This document shows positions 1 through 8,790 of a DNA stretch of 37,887 nt, in pieces (the first letter of the stretch is position 1; each line of letters begins with the position of its first letter). The stretch is taken from assembly GCF_017302315.1 (NCBI RefSeq), contig NZ_JAFLDT010000040.1, positions 1 through 37,887 of the forward strand. The letters are read 5' to 3'. A program made the translations under genes and the position numbers. The notes under the pieces are model-generated. The model was not told where the DNA came from, did no database searches, and was given only the letters and a program-made list of their open reading frames with translations. Origin of the DNA: Zoogloea sp. (lineage in GTDB: Bacteria > Pseudomonadota > Gammaproteobacteria > Burkholderiales > Rhodocyclaceae).

Positions 1-1
1 G

Positions 2-742
2 AGGGCCGGGCGTGGCCTGGTGCCCACGCCCCGGGCTATCGAACTGCGCGACCGGGTCAGCCAGCTGGTGCAGGACGCCAACGCCGTACTGCGCCCGACC
101 GAAGACGCCCGCCTCGGGCAACTGGAACGGACCTTCACCCTGCGCACCAGCGAAGGTTTCGTGGAGAACTTCGGGCCGGCGCTCATCGCCCGGGCCGGCG
201 AGGAAGCCCCCGGCGTGCGCCTGCGCTTCGTGCGCAAACCCGACAAGGACAGCGCCCCCCTGCGCGATGGCAGCGTCGATCTGGAAACCGGTGTCGTCGG
301 GAAAAGCGCAGCACCCGAACTGCGCGTGCAAGCCCTGTTCCGTGACCGCTTCATCGGCGTGGTGCAACCGGGGCACGATCTCGCCCGGGGCGAGGTGACG
401 CCTGCGCGCTATGCCGCCGGCCGGCACATCCGCGTGGAACGCCCGGGGCAGGCGCGGGGCGCCATCGACGACGCCCTCGACGCCCTCGGGCTGACACGGC
501 GGATCATCACCCTCGTCGACGGCTTTGCCGCCGCCCTCGCCCTGGCCCGGGCCTCCGACCTGATCGCCAGCGTGCCCGAACGCCACACCGGCATCCTCCG
601 CAGCGGACTACACAGCTTCCCGCTGCCCCTGGCCCTGCCGGAGATCACCGTCTCCCTGCTCTGGCATCCGCGCCTGGACGCCGACCCCGCCCACCGCTGG
701 CTGCGCGGCCTGGTGCGAGCAGTGTGCGGGGAACAGCGCTAA
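2..742 (+). CDS. LysR-family transcriptional regulator, 5' end outside the window
   Basis: The reading frame is open from the first complete codon and ends with TAA at 740-742, so the N-terminal winged-helix domain lies before the window. The first visible residues (RAGRGLVPTPRAIELRDRV) match the end of the LysR DNA-binding domain and the start of the linker helix. The rest, about 200 residues, has the length and pattern of the LysR substrate-binding domain (sub-domain strands LRTSEGF, VRLRFV, VDLETGVV and FRDRFIGVVQPGHDLA). The effector is not predictable. The stop is one base away from the end of the convergent membrane-protein gene. There is no sign that it belongs to the sigma-54 regulon further along. 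Confidence 0.85.
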   Translation, partial: RAGRGLVPTPRAIELRDRVSQLVQDANAVLRPTEDARLGQLERTFTLRTSEGFVENFGPALIARAGEEAPGVRLRFVRKPDKDSAPLRDGSVDLETGVVGKSAAPELRVQALFRDRFIGVVQPGHDLARGEVTPARYAAGRHIRVERPGQARGAIDDALDALGLTRRIITLVDGFAAALALARASDLIASVPERHTGILRSGLHSFPLPLALPEITVSLLWHPRLDADPAHRWLRGLVRAVCGEQR

Positions 743-743
743 C

Positions 744-1553
744 TCACCGTGCTGCCGCCCCGGCCTCTGGAGCGACATGCAGCACGTAGTCCTCCAGCCA
801 CGAGGACGCTGTCGTCACGACCACTGCATCGCCCTTCTTGAGGGCATGCCACTGGGCCTCCGGCAGGCAGATGCGCCACCTGAAGAACAGGCCTTCGGTA
901 TCCAGTTCGATACTGCTCTTGCAGGCTCCCATGCGATGGGAGCCTCCCTTGTAGAGAACCCGCGCCTGAAAAATCCGCGTCTCTCCTAGCTGATAGGCGG
1001 GCCATGCTGGCAAGACGGCGGCGAAAGGCAGGTAGTGCATGAAGACCAATAACGGAAACCACAGCAGGTAGAGATGAACCTGCTTGTTCGCCCGGGCATC
1101 GTTTCCCCACAGCCAGCGGGTCATCGCGAACGATGCAGCGATGGCCACCCCAAGCCCCACGATGGCCACTTCGGGTGCCGGGAAGAAGTTCACCCACAGC
1201 GCGAGAACGCCTCCGGCCACCACACCCAGAAGCCAGCTCACCAGGGCAGGACTGCTCTTCGGGCCGGCCGAGTCCGCGGGGGCGGCTTCGACAGGCAGGC
1301 CCCGGGCAAGCAGGGCAACCGCCAGGATGAGGATGCCGGCGCCCGCCAGGACGCCTGGCGCAAAGCTGGCCAGCGTTCCAACGAAAGCAGGTAGCAGCAT
1401 TTGCCGAAAGCCCGGTATGCCCAGACGCAAGGGCGTGCCACAGGACTGGCACGCAAAGTTGCCCCCTGAACGGGTAGTCAGCTTTCGCCGCAGGCTGATG
1501 GGCTTGCCACCACACGCAGGGCAAGCGGGTCCGTGCAGGTTCAAGGGAGGCAA
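744..1553 (-). CDS. Zinc-ribbon-containing integral membrane protein, unknown function
   Basis: The product is 269 residues. The N-terminus carries two Cys pairs (CPAC near residue 11 and CQSC near residue 35), the layout of a small zinc ribbon. Four hydrophobic segments follow: about 50-80, 105-125, 128-150 and 160-185. A soluble C-terminal part of about 80 residues completes it. The only in-frame start I find is TTG at 1553, because an in-frame stop lies just upstream; no good Shine-Dalgarno is visible, so the start is uncertain. I do not recognise the family. An 867-bp frame covering the same bases (739-1605) is a shadow: it lacks the hydrophobic pattern and the Cys pairs. Confidence 0.6.
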   Translation of the reverse strand: MPPLNLHGPACPACGGKPISLRRKLTTRSGGNFACQSCGTPLRLGIPGFRQMLLPAFVGTLASFAPGVLAGAGILILAVALLARGLPVEAAPADSAGPKSSPALVSWLLGVVAGGVLALWVNFFPAPEVAIVGLGVAIAASFAMTRWLWGNDARANKQVHLYLLWFPLLVFMHYLPFAAVLPAWPAYQLGETRIFQARVLYKGGSHRMGACKSSIELDTEGLFFRWRICLPEAQWHALKKGDAVVVTTASSWLEDYVLHVAPEAGAAAR

Positions 1554-1674
1554 CCCCAGTCACAAGAGAGGCGGAATTCTCCCGAACGAAGGCGGCCATG
1601 TCCATGCTTTTTGCATCATCCGACGATGACAGGTCGAACTCAAGCCCACGCGGGCAACGGCTCCATCACACGAA

Positions 1675-1702
1675 AGGGCCCGCCCCGACCGGGGCAGGCC
1701 CT
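1675..1702 (-). terminator. Rho-independent terminator of the envelope/transport operon
   Basis: Twelve-base arms (AGGGCCCGCCCC and GGGGCAGGCCCT, one G-U pair in the RNA) enclose a four-base loop. Read on the minus strand the stem is followed by TTTCG. It lies 26 bases after the DUF1329 stop codon. Confidence 0.75.
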
Positions 1703-1728
1703 GTTGCCAAACGGAGGCCTGGCGCGTC

Positions 1729-3039
1729 TTACTTGCCGCCGGTGGCCACTTCCTCAAGCTTGCTCAGGGAGACATCGCTCTCCTTCACGCCCTTGGGGTT
1801 GGCCTTCATGTTGGCCGACCAGGTGGTGGAGTGGTTGCGCTTGACGTCGATGACGTGGCCGACGACCGGCATCACGGCCTTGTAGCCATCCTCACCGATG
1901 TCCGGGCGGTTCTGGAAGATCATGTATTTCCAGAATTCACCCTTCTGGTCATACATCTCGCCCAGGTAGGGGCGCGGGAAATTGACTTCCATGTACACCA
2001 CCTTCTTGCTGTAGGGGTGCTCCGGCGGCGGGGTGCCCTCGACCACGTACACCTCGCGGGGCTCCCACTCGATGTGCTTGGCCGGGAAGTAGTACGGCGC
2101 CTCGGTCAGGCCCACCGACGGGAACTCTGCCGGCGTATCGCGCTTGCTGTTGTCCACGCTGACCAGGGGGCTGTGGGCCACGGCCAGCACCCAGCGCTTG
2201 CCGATCAGCTTGTTGGCGCGGTACTTGGTGGGGAAAGCATCCCAGATGTCCCAGTCGTCGTAGAGCTGATCGGTGCCGCCGATGGGGTCCATCCACGCGC
2301 CGCCGGAGAGGCGGCGGGTGCGCCGCACGGACTTGAGGTAGGCCCAGGTGTCATCGGGCTTGGCAGAGGTGGCATCGTTGTAGCGGATGGAAAAAGTGCC
2401 CAGGCCGCGGATGTCCTGCGGGCTGGTGGCGAAGAGGTAGGTCTTCTGGGCGATAGTGCCGTCGCCCTCGCTCACCGGGCCGCCGTCCAGACGACCTTCC
2501 ATGTAGTAGCGGCGCGACTGCCAGCGCTGCACGCGCTCGACGCCAGTGGCGCCGCTGATGAACACGAAGGAAATGTCACGCAGATCCATGGTGGCGCCGT
2601 AGGTGGCGGCGCGGAGGTTCCAGATCACCTTGTCGCCGGCCGTGGGGTCGTCGAGCTTGATGGTCTCGGGCGGGAAGGGCATGCCCGCCTTCCAGCCGCT
2701 CATGGTGCGGGTGGCCGGGTCGAACTTGACGTTCTTCGACTGCTCCTTGGTGGCATTGACGTACTTCGGGTCCATCTCGATCTTCTTCGAGTGGGCCAGC
2801 TTGATGGTCAGGCCGAACTTCTTGATCATCATCTCGAGTTTCTCGGGGACCATGCTGGCGATGGTCTTGCCCTCGAAAGTCTCGGTCTTGATCTTGTCGA
2901 AGTTGTCCTTGGTGATGACAAAGCCGGCCTGCAGCTCGCCGGCCTGGACATGGCCGATCACGCAGGCGCCAAGGCCGAGCGCGGCCGCCTGACGGGCAAA
3001 GCGCCGACGGGACTGATTCAGTTTCTGCTTGGATTCCAT
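1729..3039 (-). CDS. DUF1329 (LolA/LolB-like fold) envelope protein with twin-arginine-type signal
   Basis: The product is 436 residues, the usual DUF1329 length (about 430-460). The N-terminus has SRRRFARQAAALGLGA followed by a hydrophobic stretch and an Ala-X-Ala-type end (VQA), which looks like a Tat signal peptide. DUF1329 proteins are periplasmic or outer-membrane-associated with a lipoprotein-carrier-like fold. They are almost always encoded beside a DUF1302 protein and often beside an RND/MMPL transporter in proteobacteria that degrade steroids, hydrocarbons or other hydrophobic compounds. The ATG is preceded by AGGAG. It is the last gene of a four-gene operon, 22 bases after DUF1302. 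Carrying a hydrophobic substrate between inner and outer membrane is inference from context. Confidence 0.85.
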   Translation of the reverse strand: MESKQKLNQSRRRFARQAAALGLGACVIGHVQAGELQAGFVITKDNFDKIKTETFEGKTIASMVPEKLEMMIKKFGLTIKLAHSKKIEMDPKYVNATKEQSKNVKFDPATRTMSGWKAGMPFPPETIKLDDPTAGDKVIWNLRAATYGATMDLRDISFVFISGATGVERVQRWQSRRYYMEGRLDGGPVSEGDGTIAQKTYLFATSPQDIRGLGTFSIRYNDATSAKPDDTWAYLKSVRRTRRLSGGAWMDPIGGTDQLYDDWDIWDAFPTKYRANKLIGKRWVLAVAHSPLVSVDNSKRDTPAEFPSVGLTEAPYYFPAKHIEWEPREVYVVEGTPPPEHPYSKKVVYMEVNFPRPYLGEMYDQKGEFWKYMIFQNRPDIGEDGYKAVMPVVGHVIDVKRNHSTTWSANMKANPKGVKESDVSLSKLEEVATGGK

Positions 3040-3061
3040 TCTGGTGTCTCCTGTCTGGTAT

Positions 3062-4612
3062 TTAGAACTGGCGGGTCAAACGGAAGGTGAGCTGGCTGCT
3101 GTTGGCGAAATAGCCGAGCAGCTGCACGCCGGGGTTGGGGTCGAAGAGGGTCTTGCCCGAGCCGGAGGTCCAGAAGATGTCGGCCTCGGCCTTGGCCCGC
3201 CACTTGTCGCCCAGGACCACATCGACGCTGGGAATCAGGAAGCCGCCCCCGTGACTGAGGTCGACGCCGACCGCGATACCCGGGTTGATGGTGTCGCCCT
3301 TGTAGTTGAGGACGGTGAAGGCCGTCAGGATGGTGCTGTGCTCGGTGAGCGGCGAGCCGTAGGCGAAGAGGCGCACCAGATCCTCCGAGTCCTTGTGGCC
3401 CGTGATCCAGGTGTCGAAGATCTGCACCGACGAGAAGGACGGCCGGTTGGTGCCCAGCAGGTTCTCGAAGTGCAGGTTCTTGTCGGCCCGCAACATGGTG
3501 GTGACCGTGTCCTTCAGGCGGATGCCCCCCAGGCCCAGGCCGGCAGCAGCGCCGAGGGTCGGGGTGGTGAGCGCCCCGGTGCCGACGTTGTAGGGCTGAT
3601 CCTTGGTGTAGGCGATCTCGGCGCTGAAGACCGTATCCAGGGCCGCGGAGTAACCGCTCACGGTGGCGCCGAAGACGTCGATCTTGGGATGGATCAGATC
3701 GAACAGGGGGCCGGCGGGCGCCTTCTTGTAGGGCGCGAAGACCGAGTTGGCCACCGGGTCGGCGGCAAAGGTCTTCACGTAGGCCAGGGAGTAGTTCAGT
3801 GAAGCCAGCTCGCCGGACCAGCGGATGCCGCCGGTCCAGTCGCCCTTGTCACCCTCCGGGTGCTTGCAGTCGTAGCTGGTCACCGCCGACAGGTCGTAGC
3901 CCCGGTAGGGCTGGAAGAACCAGCGCCCGCCACGGATATCGTAGGTGTTGCCGATGTCCTTGCAGCGATCCAGGCCCGGACGCACGTAGGCGTGGATCTG
4001 GCCGGCGGCCTCGGGCACATCGAGCTTCACACTGGCCAGCCACAGGGGCTTGCGCCATTCCTCGTTCTCCCCTTCGAAGAACAGGCGCCAGCTCAGGTCA
4101 TAGCCATGCACCACATCCATGGCATGGAAGAAGTCCGACTCGCCCCATACGATCTGCTGCTTGCCGATGCGGAAGGTGGCCCGGTCGCCGGCCTTGAACT
4201 CGCCCCAGAACTCGCGCAGGTCGCCGTTGTTGTAGTTGTTGAGAATGCTGCCGTGGTCACCCCCCGTGGTGCCATTGATCTTGCGCAGGTCTTCCAGATC
4301 CTGCAGGTAGGGCGTCTTGGCCTCCCGGTCCACCCGAGCCACGGCCTTCCACTTGATCGGGCCGGTGGCGGCATCCGCATCGAGCAGGATGGAGCCGCGC
4401 AGCATCGACATCTTGCCCTTGTCGTTGCCCTTGGTTTCCGGGATGTCCTGCAGGTTGAACGCCGCCCAGCCGCGCACGTAGCCGCCCAGCCGGAAGTAGT
4501 TGCCGTCCTCTTCGGCCGCGCCGGACGGCTCCTCGGCGAGGGCCGGCGCACACGCCGCCCCCATGCCCAGGGCCGCGCTCATGGCGAGCGCCAGTCTTCT
4601 GTTTGCCTTCAT
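3062..4612 (-). CDS. DUF1302 outer-membrane beta-barrel protein
   Basis: The product is 516 residues with a Sec signal peptide (KANRRLALAMSAALGMGAA, cleaved after APALA). Many amphipathic strands follow, and the C-terminus ends in Phe (FRLTRQF), the typical signature for outer-membrane barrel insertion. The DUF1302 family is a porin-like barrel found with DUF1329. The ATG is preceded by GTGGAGGTGAC, a good ribosome-binding site. It lies 87 bases downstream of the RND gene, with a strong stem-loop in that gap, and 22 bases before DUF1329. The probable role is an outer-membrane channel for the hydrophobic substrate or for export of a toxic ketone; direction of transport cannot be told from sequence. 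Confidence 0.85.
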   Translation of the reverse strand: MKANRRLALAMSAALGMGAACAPALAEEPSGAAEEDGNYFRLGGYVRGWAAFNLQDIPETKGNDKGKMSMLRGSILLDADAATGPIKWKAVARVDREAKTPYLQDLEDLRKINGTTGGDHGSILNNYNNGDLREFWGEFKAGDRATFRIGKQQIVWGESDFFHAMDVVHGYDLSWRLFFEGENEEWRKPLWLASVKLDVPEAAGQIHAYVRPGLDRCKDIGNTYDIRGGRWFFQPYRGYDLSAVTSYDCKHPEGDKGDWTGGIRWSGELASLNYSLAYVKTFAADPVANSVFAPYKKAPAGPLFDLIHPKIDVFGATVSGYSAALDTVFSAEIAYTKDQPYNVGTGALTTPTLGAAAGLGLGGIRLKDTVTTMLRADKNLHFENLLGTNRPSFSSVQIFDTWITGHKDSEDLVRLFAYGSPLTEHSTILTAFTVLNYKGDTINPGIAVGVDLSHGGGFLIPSVDVVLGDKWRAKAEADIFWTSGSGKTLFDPNPGVQLLGYFANSSQLTFRLTRQF

Positions 4613-4655
4613 GTGTCACCTCCACTTGTGTTGTTGTGGTCAAGACTTCTCCCTT

Positions 4656-4679
4656 CCCCCGCGGCGCACGCAGCGGGGG
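4656..4679 (-). other. Intercistronic stem-loop between RND and DUF1302 genes
   Basis: Seven-base GC arms (CCCCCGC and GCGGGGG) enclose a ten-base loop in the 87-base gap. No T-run follows on the minus strand, so it is more likely an mRNA-stability or partial-attenuation element than a full terminator. Confidence 0.4.
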
Positions 4680-4699
4680 TCGGACGGGTACAACGGGAA

Positions 4700-7084
4700 T
4701 CAGCCGATGCGGAGCGGCTCGATGTCGACGGCCTGCTCGATGGGACGCCGACGGGAGCCGACGATGAACTCGGGACGGAACACGTAGGCCATGGCCGGCA
4801 TCAGGAAGAGCGCCGAGGCCGCCGAGATGAACAGCCAGATGGCGATCAGCACGCCCATGTCGGCCTGCAGGCGCAGGGACGAGAAGCTCCACAGCACCAC
4901 GCTGGTGACCAGGGTCAGGGCGGTGATCAGCACCCCCTTGCCGGAGGTGGAGATGGACTTGAGGATGGCGCGGCCCACATCCTTGTGGTGGTGCAGTTCC
5001 TCGCGGATGCCATCGACGATGTAGAAGCTGTAGTCCACCCCCAGGCCGATACCCAGGGCCACCACCGGCAGGGTGTTGATGTTCATGCCGATGCCCTGCC
5101 AGGCCATGTAGCTGAAGGTCAGCGTGTTGGAGAGCAGCACCGGCACCATGAAGAACATGCCCGCCACGGTGGAGCGGTAGGTGACCATGCAGCACGCCAC
5201 CAGCACCAGCAGGGCCAGGGCGATGGCCTCGATCTGGCCTGCCAGGATCACTTCGTTCACCGCCGCCAGCACACCGACCAGGCCCCCGGCAAGCAGGAAT
5301 TCCGCCTCATCCAGCTTGTTGTTGGCCACGTACTCCTTGACCCGGGCAATCGCGGTGCGGATGGTCTCGCCCTGGTGGTCGCGGAAGAACAGGGTCACCG
5401 CACCGTTCTTGGCCTGGGGGTCGGCAAAGCGGTCCATGTCGCCGGGGTCGGCGCCGGAGACGAACATGTAAACCAGCTCGCCGTTCTCGTCGGCATTGCC
5501 GCCCAGCTCCTGGTAGCGGGCATTGCCTTCGCGCACCACGCGCTTCACCGCCGGCAGGATGTCGGCCAGGGAGATGCTGCCGCCCACTTCCGGCTGGGCT
5601 TCCATGTACTTCTGGAAGCGCTCCATGCCCTCAAGCACGCTGGGCTCCTTGAGAGCGCCCTCCTTCTTGCCCGACACCACCACGAACATGCGGTCGGACC
5701 CCTGGAACTTCTCGTTGATGGCGCTCGCGTCCTTGTTGTAGGTGGAGTCCGGCCACAGGATCGGTGAGCCCGGGTTGGCATCACCCACCTTCAGCTTGAA
5801 GGCGTAGATGCCCGACACGGCAAACAACACCGCCGCCCCCGCCAGCACGCCGTAACGCAGCCGGGAGGTAACGACCGCCGCACACAGGCCAAGCACCTTG
5901 TCCAGAATGGGATGCACATTGATCGGGTGGGCGTAGCGCTTGCGCACCCCGCACCAGGACAGCAGCACCGGGGTCAGGAGCATGGCGCTGAGCATGATCG
6001 ACAGGATCCACACCGTGCCGATGTAGGAGATCTTCTCCAGCATCGGGATCGGCGTCAGGGCCACCACCAGCACGCAGCCGGCGTCCGCCACAATGGCCAG
6101 CATGCCCGGCTTGAACAGGTTGAGCAGGCTGGCCCGCGCCGCTGCCGCCGCCGAGGTGGCGCCCCCCGCCACTTCGTCATCGAAGCGCGACACCAGCTGG
6201 ACCGAGTTGGAGATGGCCTGGGCGGTGATCAGGAAGGCCACCACGATGACCAGGGGGTCCAGGTGGAAGCCCATCAGCTTGGCCGCCCCCAGCGCCCAGA
6301 TGGCGCTGACCAGACCGGTGATGAGGGGCAGCAGGGTGCCGTGCCAGGTGCGGGTGATGAGCAGCAAGAGCAGCACCAGCGCCCCGACGGTGACCATGAA
6401 GATCTGCAGGGTTTCACCGAGGTAGTGATTGACCAGCCCGTACAGGATGGGCTCGCCGACCACCCGCACCAGCACCCCGTCGCCCCGGGCCTGATCCGCA
6501 ATCTCGCCAATCTGCTTGTAGGCCTTGAGGTAGTCCACCGACCCGTCGATGAAATCGGCGGTGACCAGCGTGGCGCGCATGTCGATGGAGACATACGGCC
6601 CATAGACCAGCGGATTGTTCAGCACCGCCTCGCGCAAGGTGGCGATCTCGCCGGCATCCTTGGGCAACCCGGGCCACATCAGGGGACGTGACTCGATACC
6701 CTCGGTGGAGGCCCGCACCTCCTTCATCTTCTTGGAGGCCAGGGAGGCGATCTGGTAGGTATCCACCCCCTCGACCTTTTGCAAAGCCTGGGTGACCTGC
6801 TGCACCTTCTTCAGCACGATGGGATTGAAGACATCCCCCTGCTCCACCTCCAGCATGATGCTGACCATGTTGGAGCCGCCAAAGGTCTGCTTGAACTGGT
6901 TGTTCACCTCCACGTAGGGATGGTTGCGGGGCAGCAGATCGCTGAACACTGTCTTTACTTCAATCTGTGCCGCCAGATAGGCCATCACGCAGGTGAAGCC
7001 GATGACCGCCGACACCACCGGCACCCGATGCTGCAGAACCAGATCGATCAGGCGTGCCAACGCCTTGAATGTCGCATTCTTCAT
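4700..7084 (-). CDS. RND-superfamily (MMPL/COG1033-type) transporter
   Basis: The product is 794 residues. A membrane segment lies near residues 22-40, a large periplasmic loop follows to about 215, then five to six closely spaced membrane segments. A second periplasmic loop and a second membrane block (about 625-780) repeat the plan, the two-fold RND/SSD architecture. Length matches the COG1033 'predicted exporters of the RND superfamily' rather than the 1,030-residue AcrB type; no adaptor (MFP) or TolC gene accompanies it. The start ATG follows AAGGA. It sits second in the sigma-54 operon, after the YCF48-like gene. Efflux or envelope movement of a hydrophobic compound is inferred from partners. 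Confidence 0.85.
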   Translation of the reverse strand: MKNATFKALARLIDLVLQHRVPVVSAVIGFTCVMAYLAAQIEVKTVFSDLLPRNHPYVEVNNQFKQTFGGSNMVSIMLEVEQGDVFNPIVLKKVQQVTQALQKVEGVDTYQIASLASKKMKEVRASTEGIESRPLMWPGLPKDAGEIATLREAVLNNPLVYGPYVSIDMRATLVTADFIDGSVDYLKAYKQIGEIADQARGDGVLVRVVGEPILYGLVNHYLGETLQIFMVTVGALVLLLLLITRTWHGTLLPLITGLVSAIWALGAAKLMGFHLDPLVIVVAFLITAQAISNSVQLVSRFDDEVAGGATSAAAAARASLLNLFKPGMLAIVADAGCVLVVALTPIPMLEKISYIGTVWILSIMLSAMLLTPVLLSWCGVRKRYAHPINVHPILDKVLGLCAAVVTSRLRYGVLAGAAVLFAVSGIYAFKLKVGDANPGSPILWPDSTYNKDASAINEKFQGSDRMFVVVSGKKEGALKEPSVLEGMERFQKYMEAQPEVGGSISLADILPAVKRVVREGNARYQELGGNADENGELVYMFVSGADPGDMDRFADPQAKNGAVTLFFRDHQGETIRTAIARVKEYVANNKLDEAEFLLAGGLVGVLAAVNEVILAGQIEAIALALLVLVACCMVTYRSTVAGMFFMVPVLLSNTLTFSYMAWQGIGMNINTLPVVALGIGLGVDYSFYIVDGIREELHHHKDVGRAILKSISTSGKGVLITALTLVTSVVLWSFSSLRLQADMGVLIAIWLFISAASALFLMPAMAYVFRPEFIVGSRRRPIEQAVDIEPLRIG

Positions 7085-7188
7085 TGCATTTCCTTGTCTG
7101 AATTGGGGGCGCTCAAGAAAGCGCCGGGCCGCCCCGGGCTTTCTTTCCCCCCGGGGGCAGGCCGGGCACAGCCAGGCCGTGGGGGTCG

Positions 7189-8208
7189 TTATTCGTCACG
7201 GCCGAGAATCCGCAGCTCATCCTTGTGCAGCACGGCCAGATTCGCCCCGGCCAGTACAAAGTCGTCCGCCGTGCGGACAACCTGGGTCCGCCACGAGAGG
7301 TCCTTGTCGGAGATGCGCCCGGCCTTCCAGTCGTTCGCTTCCGCACCGGCCTGCACCCGCATGCCCTTGTCACCCACGGCAACCCATTGGGCACCGTCCC
7401 AGATCACACAGTTGAGGTGCTCCCGGGTCAGGGGCGGCGCCTCCTGCCAGCTCGCCCCACCATCGGCACTGACCAGCACCGTGCCGGCGAGACCCACCGC
7501 CACCCCGTGCCGGGCGTCGCGGAAGTGCACCGACATCAGGCTGTTCTTGACCGGGCTGGACACCGGACTCCAGCTCTGACCGCCATCCGTCGTGCGCTGG
7601 ATCTGGCCGAACTCGCCCACCAGCCAGCCGTTCTGGCCGACGAAAAAGATGTCGTTCCAGGCCTGATCCTTCTCGTCGAGCACCCGGGTCCAGGTGGTGC
7701 CGAAGTCGGTGGTCTTCAGCACGGCGCCGACTTCACCCACGGCCCAGGCCACACCGTCTGGATAGGCCCGCACCTGGAGCAGCTTGTTGGCCACCTCCGA
7801 ACGGGGCAGCTTGACCTCCTTCCAGGTCTTGCCGCCGTCGTCGGTCACTACGGCCAGACCGCGATTGCCCACGGCCACGGCACGCCGGGCATCCCAGGCG
7901 GCGATGGACTGGAGGTGGGCCACCACCGGGCTGGCCTGCACCTCCCAGCTCTTGCCGCCATCGTCGCTGCGCACGATCTTGCCGTAGGAGCCTGCGGCCC
8001 AGAGGATCGAGCCACCCGGCGCGACCACCCCATAGAAAGCGTCACGACGCTCCAGGGGTCGCGCCTTGAGGGTGCCGATCTCGGGTTCTGCCTTCACGAA
8101 GAAGGCGGCATAGAGCAGCCCGCCGATGATCAGCAGCGGCAGGGACGAGGTCGTCACGGACGTCGCCACCCGCGCCCCCGTGCCCAATTTCCTGATCGCA
8201 TTAAGCAT
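7189..8208 (-). CDS. YCF48/BNR-repeat beta-propeller protein, membrane-anchored
   Basis: The product is 339 residues from the ATG at 8208, which has the strong site AGGAGG six bases upstream. An uncleaved membrane anchor lies at about residues 23-42. Repeated blades with the Asp-box pattern follow (SDDGGKSW, TDDGGKTW, TTDFGTTW, TTDGGQSW and SADGGASW), giving a probable six- to seven-blade propeller in the periplasm. The family is named after the photosystem II assembly factor YCF48. In proteobacteria such proteins accompany DUF1302/DUF1329/RND genes, where the role is unknown and may be assembly. It is the first gene of the operon and follows the sigma-54 promoter by about 250 bases. Confidence 0.8.
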   Translation of the reverse strand: MLNAIRKLGTGARVATSVTTSSLPLLIIGGLLYAAFFVKAEPEIGTLKARPLERRDAFYGVVAPGGSILWAAGSYGKIVRSDDGGKSWEVQASPVVAHLQSIAAWDARRAVAVGNRGLAVVTDDGGKTWKEVKLPRSEVANKLLQVRAYPDGVAWAVGEVGAVLKTTDFGTTWTRVLDEKDQAWNDIFFVGQNGWLVGEFGQIQRTTDGGQSWSPVSSPVKNSLMSVHFRDARHGVAVGLAGTVLVSADGGASWQEAPPLTREHLNCVIWDGAQWVAVGDKGMRVQAGAEANDWKAGRISDKDLSWRTQVVRTADDFVLAGANLAVLHKDELRILGRDE

Positions 8209-8469
8209 GTCGGGCCTCCTGTGGTGACGCGCCCCGGGCTTCCCGTCCCGCAACCCATTTACCGGGCCGGCTGTGTTTCCACTCGCCCTCACGGGGCTGC
8301 CGACAGTCAAGATCAGTCTCCATACGCACTCCATTGCCTTTATTGGATTTATGGTGGAAACAGGCAGATCGCCATTTCCTTCATTGACTCCGGAACACTC
8401 GCCCGGCAATTCCGTCCGGCGTGGACGTATTGCCCCGACAATTCTCCGAACGCCCCCTTCTCTTGATTA

Positions 8470-8484
8470 GCAACTTGAATGCCA
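8470..8484 (-). promoter_or_regulatory. Sigma-54 promoter of the YCF48-RND-DUF1302-DUF1329 operon
   Basis: The minus strand reads TGGCATTCAAGTTGC, an exact match to TGGCAY-N5-TTGC with the GG and GC doublets 12 bases apart. The flanks (T before, T after) also fit the consensus. Transcription would start near 8458, giving a leader of about 250 bases. An AT-rich tract of about 70 bases (8486-8552) lies immediately upstream and may bend. Confidence 0.8.
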
Positions 8485-8603
8485 ATATAAAAATTTATTG
8501 TTTTTTATTTAGAAACATATATTTATATATAAATCTCAAATACGTCCGATCTTGCGGCGTAGCAGCAAACCGATTGAAAGCGTCCGGTAATGCTTCGGGT
8601 CAT

Positions 8604-8620
8604 CGAACGGCGGCCGGACG
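8604..8620. promoter_or_regulatory. Weak candidate activator site upstream of the envelope operon
   Basis: CGAACG-GCGGC-CGGACG has the CGNNCG-N5-CGNNCG layout of the dyads found upstream of the other sigma-54 promoters in this window, and lies about 140 bases upstream of the -12 element. Its inner bases are less symmetric than the others. The rest of 8209-8790 holds the leader, the promoter and the AT-rich spacer; no gene is recognised. Confidence 0.35.
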
Positions 8621-8761
8621 GCGGCGGACGTAATGGAAGGGAAATGAAGACCCCATTTATTCCCAGCGCATGGAAATGCACCAGGCAGGGATGAGATCGT
8701 TCGGGCACGAGGGGAGACAAACGCCATCGGTCGATGGCAATTGGGGATCTGCGGCAACTCG

Positions 8762-8780
8762 GGCGCGCCGAAAGCGCGCC
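8762..8780 (-). terminator. Possible terminator hairpin after the ZIP gene
   Basis: GGCGCGC and GCGCGCC enclose CGAAA, 10 bases beyond the stop of the ZIP gene. There is no T-run, so this is weak evidence for termination. Confidence 0.35.
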
Positions 8781-8790
8781 ACGGCCCTGC

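Noticed and set aside
739-1605. A 288-codon minus-strand frame overlapping the zinc-ribbon membrane protein
   Set aside because: It starts with ATG but lacks hydrophobic segments and Cys pairs; the 744-1553 frame has both.
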